From the NCBI GenBank assembly GCA_017443595.1, contig JAFSYU010000003.1, positions 1 to 48,758 on the forward strand: a stretch of DNA of 48,758 nucleotides, written 5' to 3'. Below the pieces are notes generated by a model. That model ran no database searches, was not told where the DNA came from, and was given only the letters and a program-made list of their open reading frames with translations. Origin of the DNA: Clostridia bacterium (GTDB lineage: Bacteria > Bacillota > Clostridia > Oscillospirales > CAG-272). Each line of letters starts with the position of its first letter. Position 1 is the first letter of the stretch. The position numbers and the translations under genes are program-made. Below are positions 14,240 through 23,179 of this stretch, one piece after another.

Positions 14240-15277
14240 TTATTTTGTAATCGTTACCTTTTTAAGCACCTTTGATTCGTTCGGGTCTATATCGCGTATG
14301 ACAGTAAGTTGATAAGCGAAAAGCTGAACGCATATCGCAAACATGAACGGCGCGGTGTACGAACCGCTCTGCGGCGTCAGGATACCGAACTTTTCGGATT
14401 TGTAAAGCTCCTCGTCGTTCGTTACGACAAAGACCTCTGCGCCTATCTCATGCAGGCGGTCTATCATCGCGCGGTCGTCGTCTGACGTCGCGCCTTTGCC
14501 AGATATGACTATAACGAGATCGCCTTCTTTTATCTGCGCTATGGGGCCGTGATAAAAGTCGCTTATGGCGGCGCCTTTCATTTTGATACCGTTCGTTTCA
14601 AGTATCTTAAGCGCGCCTTCAAGCGCTATCGGATATTCAAGTCCGCGTCCCAAGATGAAAGCGTTTGTAAGATATCTGTAACGCAAAAGCTTTGCCTCAA
14701 GCGCGGACGGCGCGTATTTCAAAAGTGAAGCCGCGTCTGCGCTTATGCCGTCAAGCTGTTCTTTAAGCTCCGCATCACCGGATATCTTCTCACACAGAAG
14801 CGCCAAAAGGAACATCTGCGCCGTAAAAGTTTTTGTAGCGGCAATGCTTATCTCCTCGTTTGCCGCGCAGAACAGATGATATTTCGCCTCAGCTGCCATG
14901 GGTGAGTTTTCATCGTTCGTAACGGCCACGGTAAGACAGCCCTGCTCGTTCGCCTGCTTCAGCACCGCCAGCACGTCAGCGGCTTTGCCGGACTGCGACA
15001 CACCGATAACGACCTGCGACCCGAAATCAAGCTTTGCGCCGTATTTCGTTATTATGCTCGGCACTCCGAGTGAACACGGTATCCCGGCGACTATGCCGAA
15101 AAGATACTGTGCGTAAATGCAGGCGTGATCCGACGTTCCGCGTGCGGCGAAATATACGCCCTTTAATCCTCTTTTGCGGTATTCTTCCGCTATTTGCTCA
15201 GCTGTTTTTTCATTCTTTTGTGTCAATCTGCTTAAAACTGAAGGCTGTTCGCAAATCTCATCAAAAAGTAATGACAT
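14240..15277 (-). CDS. Tandem SIS-domain sugar-phosphate isomerase/deaminase
   Basis: A protein of 345 residues with two SIS domains (about 30-165 and 190-330), like the isomerase half of GlmS but without the glutaminase domain. It has ARGTSDHACIYAQYL, SQSGKAADVLAVLKQ, EEISIAATKTFTAQ and GRGLEYPIALEGALKI. Such stand-alone proteins include glucosamine-6-phosphate deaminases (NagB-II, AgaS) and fructosamine-6-phosphate deglycases (FrlB). It probably acts on an amino sugar phosphate. The last residues (KVTITK) resemble the GlmS C-terminal tail (SVTVE). Sits 14 bases from each neighbour in the operon. Confidence 0.8.
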   Translation of the reverse strand: MSLLFDEICEQPSVLSRLTQKNEKTAEQIAEEYRKRGLKGVYFAARGTSDHACIYAQYLFGIVAGIPCSLGVPSIITKYGAKLDFGSQVVIGVSQSGKAADVLAVLKQANEQGCLTVAVTNDENSPMAAEAKYHLFCAANEEISIAATKTFTAQMFLLALLCEKISGDAELKEQLDGISADAASLLKYAPSALEAKLLRYRYLTNAFILGRGLEYPIALEGALKILETNGIKMKGAAISDFYHGPIAQIKEGDLVIVISGKGATSDDDRAMIDRLHEIGAEVFVVTNDEELYKSEKFGILTPQSGSYTAPFMFAICVQLFAYQLTVIRDIDPNESKVLKKVTITK

Positions 15278-15291
15278 TTTCAGGCCCTTTC

Positions 15292-16677
15292 TTATTTTAA
15301 ATAATCCGGCAAAAACTGACGGTCTACGTAGTCCGTGACGAATTTTTTGAGCTCCGCCAGTCTTATTTGCTTTTTTTCAATATAATTATACGCGTGTTTT
15401 TCCGCAAGCTCGTCCGTAAAGTCGGAAAGCAGATACAGCTTAAGATCCGTTCTGTCTTCGAGCTTCATTGACGACGTGTATACAAAATACGTTACGGTAG
15501 GGATGACTCCCGCGTTTTTAACTGCAAATCCGTTGTCTTCTTTTACAACGTCGAACTGCAGTATAAGTCCTACCATATCTCTTGCATATTCCATGGTGGA
15601 TACGAAATTGCCGAGAGAATACGCGCAGAGCATTTTTTTGCCGTCCGGTCTTTCTATGTATTCTATCTTTCCGGTAACGTGGCTGTGCATACCTACTACG
15701 GCGTCCGCTCCGCATTCAGCGAAAAGCTCTGCGTATTTTTTCTGAGTTTTGGTGACGTCAAAGCTGTCTTCCTTGCCCCAGTGCGGCAAAACTATTACGA
15801 CGTCAGCTTTTTCTTTTGCAAGCTTCATCTGACGCTTGACCGTATTTTCGTCAAGCAGCGGTGTAATAAGTCCGTCCGCGCGTCTGTCGCTGTTGATCAT
15901 CTCCGTGTATGCTAAGAAAGCTACTCTTACGCCGTTTACGTCTATCGTTCTTATGTTGTCGTAATCCGCTTTGTTTTCATACGCGCCGACGGTCAAAACG
16001 TCTTTTGTTTTCCAGTAGTTTATGCAATTCTGATATCCCTTGGTCTTGTTGTCGAGCATATGGTTGTTGGCAAGCGTTATAACGTCGTAACCGAGCGTTA
16101 TAAGGTCGTCGCCCATCTGCGCCGGAGTGTTGAAATTGGGATATCCTTTTATGGCGGACGCATCGCCCGCTATCTGCGACTCCTGGTTTATAACGGCGCA
16201 GTCCGCTTTTTTGATTATATCGGCTACGGCGTCGTATATAGGCAGGAAATTGTATTCTTTTCCCGTTCCTTCCGCGTATCTTTTTGCGTTGTTTATAACT
16301 GCGTCGTGACAGAGGTTGTCTCCGCAGAACACGAAAGATACAGCGGCGCCGTCCGGCGCGTCGTTACGTTTTTCCGTTACGGCTTCCGTTTCTTCTTTTG
16401 TCGTTACGGGCTCCGTTACGTCCCCGTGCGTTTCGGGCTTGTCCGTATCTGCAGGATTTGTTTCGTTATTCTCCGTCTGATCCTCGCCTTTTGTCTGCGC
16501 CTCGCCGGTATCGTCCGGCGAATCTATAGGCGCAAGCGTTTCAAGCGGCTGAGGCGACGTGACCGACTGACGGGTTTCCGTACCGTTATCCGTATCCGTT
16601 ACTGTGCCTTCCGGCAAACATCCGCAAAGAAGCAGCGCGGACAGCGCGACAGCGGCAAATTTTATGATCTTTTTCAT
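15292..16677 (-). CDS. CapA/PgsA-family lipoprotein (first of tandem pair)
   Basis: A protein of 461 residues. Lipobox LCGC with cysteine 20, then a disordered Thr/Glu/Asp/Pro linker to about residue 110, then a metallophosphatase-like CapA domain. That domain shows FCGDNLCHD, INQESQIAG, LANNHMLDN, VLPHWGKE, VGMHSHV and AYSLGNF. CapA proteins act outside the cell in poly-gamma-glutamate capsule formation or in processing of surface polymers. No capB or capC ligase is present here, so a poly-glutamate role is doubtful. It starts one base after its paralog ends and shares the ending FLPDYLK with it. Confidence 0.85.
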   Translation of the reverse strand: MKKIIKFAAVALSALLLCGCLPEGTVTDTDNGTETRQSVTSPQPLETLAPIDSPDDTGEAQTKGEDQTENNETNPADTDKPETHGDVTEPVTTKEETEAVTEKRNDAPDGAAVSFVFCGDNLCHDAVINNAKRYAEGTGKEYNFLPIYDAVADIIKKADCAVINQESQIAGDASAIKGYPNFNTPAQMGDDLITLGYDVITLANNHMLDNKTKGYQNCINYWKTKDVLTVGAYENKADYDNIRTIDVNGVRVAFLAYTEMINSDRRADGLITPLLDENTVKRQMKLAKEKADVVIVLPHWGKEDSFDVTKTQKKYAELFAECGADAVVGMHSHVTGKIEYIERPDGKKMLCAYSLGNFVSTMEYARDMVGLILQFDVVKEDNGFAVKNAGVIPTVTYFVYTSSMKLEDRTDLKLYLLSDFTDELAEKHAYNYIEKKQIRLAELKKFVTDYVDRQFLPDYLK

Positions 16678-16678
16678 T

Positions 16679-17980
16679 TCACTTTAAATAGTCCGGCAAA
16701 AATTCCGAAGCTATATTATCCCTTATGATATCGTAAGCTCTTTGTACCGTTACCTTTTTGCTGTCTTTGCTGTTGCAGTGATGTCTGTTTGCCGTATCGT
16801 CAGTCAGCTCCGATAACGGAATGAGTTTTATATTGTTGTATCCGGACGTCATCACGTTGAAGGTAGGTATACAGGACGCGTTTTCTATCCTTGTACCGTC
16901 TTTGTCTTTGACTATGTCAAAGCTCGCCGTGACGCCGACCATGTTTCTTAAATGATCCTGAGCGTTCAAGCCGTTGCCGAGCGAATAATAGCAAAGCGTT
17001 TTGTTGCCTTCTCTGCCCTCTATCCATTCGATCTTCTGAACGACGTGAGGGTGGTGGCCCAGAATAACGTCCGCTCCGCAGTCGGCTATGAGCTGCGCGT
17101 AGTTTTTCTGTTCTTCGTTTACGTTGTGGCTGTCTTCCGTTCCCCAGTGGATAGAAACCATGACGAGGTCCGCAAGCTTGTTTGCCGCGGTCACCTGTCT
17201 TTTGACCGTTTCTTCATCGTAAACGGGAAGATACGCGCCGACTATACCTTCCGGCTGAGTTTTCTTGTGGAAGATGTTAGTCTCATACGTGTACGCCAGA
17301 AACGCGATCTTAACGCCGTCTTTTTCATAAACGCGGATATTTTCAAAATCTTCCGCATCTCTGTAAAGACCTATGATGAACGCGTCAAGCGTATCCGTAA
17401 AGTCTATCATATCGGCAACGCAGGATCTGCTGTCATATCCCATATCCGCCATATGATTGTTTGCAAACGATATGACGTCAAAACCCATTTTTATCAGGTC
17501 GTATCCCATTTGGTTCGGCGTGTTGAACTGCGGGTATGAATGATACCCGTATTTTTCACCGCACATGGGCGTTTCCTGGTTTATGAAAGCTATGTCCGCT
17601 TCTTTTATAAACGATCTGACGCTGTCGTTATACAGCGGAAGAAAATCGTAGCTGCCGTCGCTGTTTTTCGCCTGCCGCATGGTGCAGTTGTAAATAATAT
17701 TGTCGCCCATGCCGACAAACGATAAACGCACCGGGTCTGTCTCCGGTTCGGTCTCGGCCGGCTCCGTTTCCGTTTCTGTCACCGTCGCTATTACCGCGGT
17801 ATCCGGCTCGTCCGTTACGGTATTCTGTATATCCGCCGACGTCGTTTCATCTTCCGTATCGTCTTCTATTATCACCGTCTGTATAAGACAGGATGACAAA
17901 GAAGCCGAAAGAACGACCGCCGTCAGAACTGACAGCACCCGCCAAAATGCTTTTCGGCGGGTATTTTTGTCATTTTTCAT
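16679..17980 (-). CDS. CapA/PgsA-family lipoprotein (second of tandem pair)
   Basis: A protein of 433 residues, a paralog of the next gene. A basic N-terminus and hydrophobic segment lead to a lipobox-like SLSSC, then an acidic Thr/Glu linker to about residue 85. The CapA domain has GMGDNIIYN, INQETPMCG, FANNHMADM, SIHWGTED, GHHPHVVQKIEWIEG and YYSLGNG. It should be membrane-anchored and extracellular. Its ATG overlaps the rhaB stop codon by four bases, so translation is coupled. Gene duplication within the operon is clear from order and shared motifs. Confidence 0.85.
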   Translation of the reverse strand: MKNDKNTRRKAFWRVLSVLTAVVLSASLSSCLIQTVIIEDDTEDETTSADIQNTVTDEPDTAVIATVTETETEPAETEPETDPVRLSFVGMGDNIIYNCTMRQAKNSDGSYDFLPLYNDSVRSFIKEADIAFINQETPMCGEKYGYHSYPQFNTPNQMGYDLIKMGFDVISFANNHMADMGYDSRSCVADMIDFTDTLDAFIIGLYRDAEDFENIRVYEKDGVKIAFLAYTYETNIFHKKTQPEGIVGAYLPVYDEETVKRQVTAANKLADLVMVSIHWGTEDSHNVNEEQKNYAQLIADCGADVILGHHPHVVQKIEWIEGREGNKTLCYYSLGNGLNAQDHLRNMVGVTASFDIVKDKDGTRIENASCIPTFNVMTSGYNNIKLIPLSELTDDTANRHHCNSKDSKKVTVQRAYDIIRDNIASEFLPDYLK

Positions 17981-19455
17981 TTGATAAGCTGCAGAAATCT
18001 GCCGTACGCCTCATCCCACATATCTTTGTTGCCGTTAGGCTGATATTCTTTTATCTCAAAGCTGTTTCTGATAACGTGGCGAGCCTCGTGCAGATCCTTT
18101 ATCTCACCCGCGGCAATAGCCTGAACGAGCAGGTTGCCTATTGCTGTGCCTTCTACGGGACCGGCGTATACGGGTCTGTCGCAGCTGTCTGCGCAGAGCT
18201 GGCAGAGCGGCGCTTCTTTGCAGCCGCCGCCTACGATATTGATGAACGGCGTGCGTTTGCCCTTCATATCGTCTATAGCTTCGACCGCCCATCTGTAACG
18301 GAGCGCCAGAGAGTCGAATATAGCACGGACTATCTCGCCGACGTTTTCCGGAACGTGCTGACCCGTCTTCTCGCAGTATTCGCATATACGTTTGGGCATA
18401 TTTCCGGGAGCTACGAACGCGGGATCATCCGGGTTGATGAGCGACTGGCACGGTTTTGACGCCATGGCCATATCGGAAAGCTCGTCAAACGTGTAGGATA
18501 CGCCTTCGCGCTTCCACTGACGGCGGGATTCCTGCTCTATCCAAAGACCCATTATGTTCTTTAAGAATCTTATGCTGCCGGCGTAGCCGCCCTCGTTTGT
18601 GAAGTTGTATTTGAATGATGAATCGCTGATGATCGGTTCCGGTATCTCGGTACCCATAAGAGACCACGTGCCGGATGAGATGTAGACAAAATCGTCTCCC
18701 TTTGCGGGGACGGCGACTACGGCGGAAGCCGTATCATGCGCCGCTACGCTGACGACGTTCGCTTTTATGTCGCCGAGCTCGTCGCGCAGCGACGGGAGCA
18801 ACGGTCCGACTTTGGTGCCGGGCATTACTATATCCGTAAACCATTTTCTCGGTATACCGAAGGAATCTATTATATCATAAGCCCAGGATCTGCTCTTTGC
18901 GTCAAGCAGAGCGCCGGTTGAGGCTATTGAATATTCCGTCTGCTTTACGCCGGTAAGGAAGTAATTCAAAAGGTCCGGTATGAAAAGCAGTTTGTCAGCC
19001 GCCGCGCAAAGCTCGGGATTGTCGCGCAGTTCGGCTACGAGCTGGAACACGGTATTGAAATCCATGAACTGTATACCGGTCGTTCCGTAGAGTTTTTCCG
19101 CCGGTACGGTCTTAAACGCCTCCGGCTGTATATTTAAAGTTCTTTCGTCTCTGTAATGAACGGGGTTGGTCAGAAGTTTGCCTTTTTTATCAAGCAAACC
19201 GTAGTCAACGCCCCAGGTGTCTATACCTATGCTTTTTATATCCTTATCGGAAGACAGGGCGCATTTGTTTATTGCCTGCTTTATCTCGTGGAATATCCTC
19301 ATAATATCCCAGTTGAACGATCCGGCAATAGTCACCGGCTCTGAAGCAAAACGGTGATTTTCCTCCAGTGTGAGTTTTTCCCCGTCAAATCTGCCTATTA
19401 TACCGCGGCCGCTTGAAGCGCCTAAGTCAATGGCAAGCATTTTAAGTTCCGCCAT
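17977..19455 (-). CDS. rhaB: Rhamnulokinase
   Basis: A protein of 492 residues of the FGGY kinase family, phosphorylating L-rhamnulose at O-1. It has the N-terminal LAIDLGASSGRGIIGRF, the rhamnulokinase-typical GIDTWGVDYGLLDKKG and YRDERT, the ATP site YISSGTWSLMGTE, and the C-terminal NIVGGGCKEAPLCQLCAD. Length is typical (about 480-490). A strong AAGGAGG precedes the ATG. Rhamnose isomerase and aldolase genes are not nearby, so either the pathway is scattered or the substrate is a related ketose. It is second in the ten-gene operon. Confidence 0.9.
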   Translation of the reverse strand: MAELKMLAIDLGASSGRGIIGRFDGEKLTLEENHRFASEPVTIAGSFNWDIMRIFHEIKQAINKCALSSDKDIKSIGIDTWGVDYGLLDKKGKLLTNPVHYRDERTLNIQPEAFKTVPAEKLYGTTGIQFMDFNTVFQLVAELRDNPELCAAADKLLFIPDLLNYFLTGVKQTEYSIASTGALLDAKSRSWAYDIIDSFGIPRKWFTDIVMPGTKVGPLLPSLRDELGDIKANVVSVAAHDTASAVVAVPAKGDDFVYISSGTWSLMGTEIPEPIISDSSFKYNFTNEGGYAGSIRFLKNIMGLWIEQESRRQWKREGVSYTFDELSDMAMASKPCQSLINPDDPAFVAPGNMPKRICEYCEKTGQHVPENVGEIVRAIFDSLALRYRWAVEAIDDMKGKRTPFINIVGGGCKEAPLCQLCADSCDRPVYAGPVEGTAIGNLLVQAIAAGEIKDLHEARHVIRNSFEIKEYQPNGNKDMWDEAYGRFLQLIK

Positions 19456-19483
19456 TTTTTACTCCTCCTTATATTTTTACGTA

Positions 19484-19909
19484 TTAAAATTCTCTCCAGT
19501 CGTCGCAGACGTTTTCCGGAATATCAACAAGTCCGGCTTCGATCGCGGCGTTGTGGATAAAGTCGCAAATATCCTCGCTTATAGTGGATTCTATAAGTTC
19601 GCACTCGCATCTTTCGTTCAGTTTGTTCAGTTTTTTTACCGTGCTTTCAACGGCTTTCATTATAGCCTCGTCATTCGGTTCTTTTGATATGGTAACAAGA
19701 TCGTCAATATACTTTTCAAGGATGGCGCTGCATTTTTCAACGTCTTCCATGGTGCATATATCGTCGTCTATCAGATCGTCGTCCTCTTCTTCAATACTGT
19801 CCTCGTCAAAAAGGTCGTCAAAATAATCGTCCTCCTCCTTGACGCCTAAGTATTCTATCATATTGTTTATAATAGGGTCGATCTCATCGTAATATTTTCC
19901 TACTGCCAT
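19484..19909 (-). CDS. Small acidic protein of unknown function
   Basis: A protein of 141 residues. Residues 25-50 are a nearly pure Asp/Glu run (for example EEEDDDLIDDD). The rest is helical with four cysteines, including CECE. No signal peptide and no known domain recognised. GGAAAT at a distance of about 12 bases is a weak ribosome site. It is the first gene after the promoter at 19946 and lies 28 bases ahead of rhaB, so it probably heads that operon. Confidence 0.65.
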   Translation of the reverse strand: MAVGKYYDEIDPIINNMIEYLGVKEEDDYFDDLFDEDSIEEEDDDLIDDDICTMEDVEKCSAILEKYIDDLVTISKEPNDEAIMKAVESTVKKLNKLNERCECELIESTISEDICDFIHNAAIEAGLVDIPENVCDDWREF

Positions 19910-19945
19910 AAAACAAATATTTCCTTTCTTTATGCTGCCGTCGTG

Positions 19946-19954
19946 ATTATACCA
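19946..19954 (-). promoter_or_regulatory. Extended -10 promoter of the ten-gene operon
   Basis: On the minus strand TGG-TATAAT, a perfect -10 with the extended TG motif, about 37 bases before the acidic-protein start codon. The -35 region 17 bases upstream (TTTATT) is weak. It is the only clear promoter before a continuous leftward run ending at the hairpin at 10578-10599. Confidence 0.6.
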
Positions 19955-20007
19955 AATATAATTATATAAATAAAGTCTATGAAATAAATTTTTTACTAAC
20001 TTGCATT

Positions 20008-22392
20008 CTATTTCAGTTTAACTATTGTTACGCCGTTGTCTCCCTCGCCGTAAACACCGTCACGGAAACTGTCAACGCGGCGGTCGGCTTTGAGCTTTTG
20101 ACGCAGTATCTCACGCAGCTTGCCCGTGCCTTTGCCATGTATCAGAGTTACCTGGTTGAGATGGCAAACGGACGCGTCGTCAAGATACTTGTCAACGTCT
20201 ATCCACGCTTCTTCTCCGTTCATACCGCGCAGGTCGATCTCGGATCTTATGGTCTTAGGCGCGCTTTCTTTTATCTGCACCTTTTCCTTTTTCTGCTTTA
20301 ACAGGCGGTTTGTATATTCTTCTCCTATCCTTATTTCGGATAAGGAAACTTTCATTTTAAGCACTCCGGATTCAACGGTAACTACGTTGTTTTTGTCCGG
20401 CAGAGATCTGACTACCGCGTTTGATTTGAGCTTTCTTACGTAAACCGTTTCACCTATTTCGGGAAGACGCGGCAGCTCGTAATCGTCATCGGGCTCCGCG
20501 TACGTTTCGCTGTCGTACTGATCGAGTTTGCTTCTTATGTCGGCTCTTGACGCGGCAAGAGAAGCCGCGCGTTCTTCCTTTGATTTTTTCTTGTTTGCGC
20601 GGTCAAGCTCCGCGTAAATAAACTCCGCGGAGGCGCGTGCGCTTTCCACCGTTTTTCTCGCCTGCTCTTTGGCGCGGGCAAGTTCTTTTTCCGCGTTATC
20701 GTACGCTTTGTCGGACGCTTCTTTTATCTGTTTTCTGTAAGTCTCCGCTTCCGCCTTTGCCGCTTCCGCTTCCTCTCTGGCTTTTATCATGGCGTTTCTC
20801 TGCTCTTCAAGCTTTGAGATAACGTTCTCAAACCGCTTGTTGTCAGAGCGGACGGCGTACTGAGCGCGGTCGATTATATCCTTTGACAAACCTAATCTTT
20901 CCGCTATGGCAAAAGCGTTTGATCTGCCGGGAGAGCCGATTATCAGCCGATAAGTGGGCTGAAGCGTCTGTACGTCAAACTCGCACGATCCGTTCATAAC
21001 GCCTTCCGTATCAACGGCGTACGCTTTAAGCTCCGCGTAATGCGTTGTGGCTATGCAGAGCGCGTTTCTGCTCCTTACTTCCTCAAGTATGGATACGGCA
21101 AGCGCCGCGCCTTCCACCGGATCCGTTCCGGCGCCGAGCTCGTCAAAAAGCACCAGAGTTTTGTCCGTGACGTTATCGAGAATATCAACGATATTCACCA
21201 TATGCGCGGAGAAAGTGGACAAAGACTGCTCAATCGACTGCTCGTCGCCTATATCCGCGGATATTCCGTCAAACACGCACAGAACGCTGCCCTCTCCGCA
21301 CGGGATATGAAGTCCGGACTGCGCCATCATTATCATAAGTCCTACAGTCTTTTCGGATACGGTCTTACCGCCCGTGTTCGGTCCGGTTATGACAAGCGTA
21401 TCGAATCCGTCGCCGAGCGTCACGCTTATAGGCACGACTTTAGATTTGTCAAGCAGCGGATGCCTTGCTTTGTTTAGCTTTATCATCCGCTTTTCCGTAT
21501 ATTCCGGTCTTATGGCGTCCATTGATACGGACAGTTTTGCTCTTGCAAAAACGTAGGAAAGATATACGATATTCAGATAATTCAGTTTAAGATTTTCCGA
21601 TTCCGACGCTACTCTTGCGGAAAAATCGTATAAAATACGTTCTATTTCCGCTTTTTCCGCTCTTTCAAGCACTTTCAGCTCGTTGTTCGCGTCCACCGCC
21701 GCCATAGGCTCTATAAACAGTGTGGCGCCAGAGGACGACGTATCGTGGACCAGACCTTTTATCTCGTTTTTATGCTCCGCTTTTACGGGGATAACGTATC
21801 TGCCGTTACGCAGAGTTATTATATTCTCCTGCAGATATTTTGCATACGTTTCGCTTGTTACGAACCTCTGCAGAGTTTCTTTTATTTTATTGCTCTCATT
21901 TTTGATCTTTCTTCTGATGTCGGAAAGAGCCGGGCTCGCGTCGTCCGCCATAAGCTCCTCGCTTATTATAGCGGACGTAATGTCGCGTTCAAGCGTTCTG
22001 TCAGGCGTCAGTCGCTCAAAAACCTCGTCAAGCGAAGTTTCAAATTTGCGTTCCGTTTTATAATATTCGGTAACGCCTCTTACCGTGCGTAAAACGTTGG
22101 CGCAGTCAAGCAGCTCCGCCTGAGAAAGCATTGCGCCTTTCTCCGCTCTTTCAAGCATCGGAGTTATATCTTTTACGTAGCCGAAAGACGGCTCGCCTTT
22201 TCCGCGATACAGCTTTTCCGCATCCGACGTTTCCGTCAGAAGCGCTTCTATCTTGCGTATATCGGACGCGGGTTCCGTTGCTCTGCAGAGCTGTTTTGCG
22301 CCTTCCGTCGTTGCACAGCCGGACAGCATTTCAAGTATTTTATCAAACTGCAGCGTTACCGCGGCTTTTTCAAATTTGTTGTTTTCGTTCAT
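20008..22392 (-). CDS. mutS2: MutS2 endonuclease / ribosome-rescue ATPase
   Basis: A protein of 794 residues, typical for MutS2 (about 780-790). It has the MutS core and clamp (1-320), Walker A GPNTGGKT (337-344), Walker B LVLFDELGAGTDP (413-425), a long coiled coil (about 520-640, EEQRNAMIKAREEAEAAKAEAE), a KOW-like segment, and the C-terminal Smr nuclease domain (IDLRGMNGEEAW; LIHGKGTGKLRE). It acts on branched DNA and, in Bacillus, on collided ribosomes. It lies 5 bases after recO as the last gene of the phoH operon. Confidence 0.95.
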   Translation of the reverse strand: MNENNKFEKAAVTLQFDKILEMLSGCATTEGAKQLCRATEPASDIRKIEALLTETSDAEKLYRGKGEPSFGYVKDITPMLERAEKGAMLSQAELLDCANVLRTVRGVTEYYKTERKFETSLDEVFERLTPDRTLERDITSAIISEELMADDASPALSDIRRKIKNESNKIKETLQRFVTSETYAKYLQENIITLRNGRYVIPVKAEHKNEIKGLVHDTSSSGATLFIEPMAAVDANNELKVLERAEKAEIERILYDFSARVASESENLKLNYLNIVYLSYVFARAKLSVSMDAIRPEYTEKRMIKLNKARHPLLDKSKVVPISVTLGDGFDTLVITGPNTGGKTVSEKTVGLMIMMAQSGLHIPCGEGSVLCVFDGISADIGDEQSIEQSLSTFSAHMVNIVDILDNVTDKTLVLFDELGAGTDPVEGAALAVSILEEVRSRNALCIATTHYAELKAYAVDTEGVMNGSCEFDVQTLQPTYRLIIGSPGRSNAFAIAERLGLSKDIIDRAQYAVRSDNKRFENVISKLEEQRNAMIKAREEAEAAKAEAETYRKQIKEASDKAYDNAEKELARAKEQARKTVESARASAEFIYAELDRANKKKSKEERAASLAASRADIRSKLDQYDSETYAEPDDDYELPRLPEIGETVYVRKLKSNAVVRSLPDKNNVVTVESGVLKMKVSLSEIRIGEEYTNRLLKQKKEKVQIKESAPKTIRSEIDLRGMNGEEAWIDVDKYLDDASVCHLNQVTLIHGKGTGKLREILRQKLKADRRVDSFRDGVYGEGDNGVTIVKLK

Positions 22393-22397
22393 TTTTG

Positions 22398-23177
22398 TTA
22401 CAGTGCAGATATTTCCTTATAAAATTCAAGTGTTTTATAACTTCTTTCAAGATGGTTCAAAAGATATTTTTCAGAGGCTTCGCAAAGACGTTTTTTAATA
22501 TCCCGATCCGCCGGTAAAGAAAACATCTTTGACTTTTCAGCGTTTATCAGACGGTTTGCCGCGTAGACCTCCGCGCCTGACATAAGAATTATTATACGGG
22601 CCGTGCCGTCGTCTTCCTTTGCTTTGCCGTTTTCTTTTCCGCCGCAGTCGCGGCAGGTCAGCTCTCCGTTCATAACGTCAAGATAGTACCAGCTTTTGTC
22701 GGCTTTTCCGCATCTGCAGCAGCCGGACAGGTCCGGATAAATGCCGAGCCGCTCTATGAGACGCCATTCAAACACTGTCTTTACGACGTCCGGGGCGCGC
22801 TTGCCCTCCGAGAGAACGTACAGACAGTTGAGACCGAGATCAAGCGTTTTTTCATCCGGCTCTTCCTCAACGGAAACGTCCGTCAAGACCTCGGCAATAT
22901 AATCGGCCAGAGCGGCGGCGCAAATATCTTTCTGCAGACCGAAAAACGATATTTTCGCATTTGCTTCCTGAAGTATATTCAGCTTGTCCGTTTTGTTTAT
23001 AACGTAGTCTCCGTAGCTGAATTTAAGCGACGCCGTCATGAATTTACTGCTTATCCTTCTGCCGCCTCTGCAGTATACGGACATTTTTCCGTACTGCCTT
23101 GTTATAAGAGTCAGCATTTTATCGGATTCTCCGCAGTTTATTGCGTTTACTACCAGACCTTCAACAGAAACGACCAT
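22398..23177 (-). CDS. recO: DNA repair protein RecO
   Basis: A protein of 259 residues. The N-terminal OB fold (VEGLVVNAINCGESDKMLTLITRQYGKMSVYCRGGRR) is typical. A central Cys4 zinc finger (CCRCG about 20 residues ahead of CRDCGG) and a helical C-terminus follow. RecO helps load RecA in the RecFOR pathway. It starts two bases after era and is followed by mutS2, the usual Firmicute order. Confidence 0.93.
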   Translation of the reverse strand: MVVSVEGLVVNAINCGESDKMLTLITRQYGKMSVYCRGGRRISSKFMTASLKFSYGDYVINKTDKLNILQEANAKISFFGLQKDICAAALADYIAEVLTDVSVEEEPDEKTLDLGLNCLYVLSEGKRAPDVVKTVFEWRLIERLGIYPDLSGCCRCGKADKSWYYLDVMNGELTCRDCGGKENGKAKEDDGTARIIILMSGAEVYAANRLINAEKSKMFSLPADRDIKKRLCEASEKYLLNHLERSYKTLEFYKEISAL

Positions 23178-23179
23178 TT

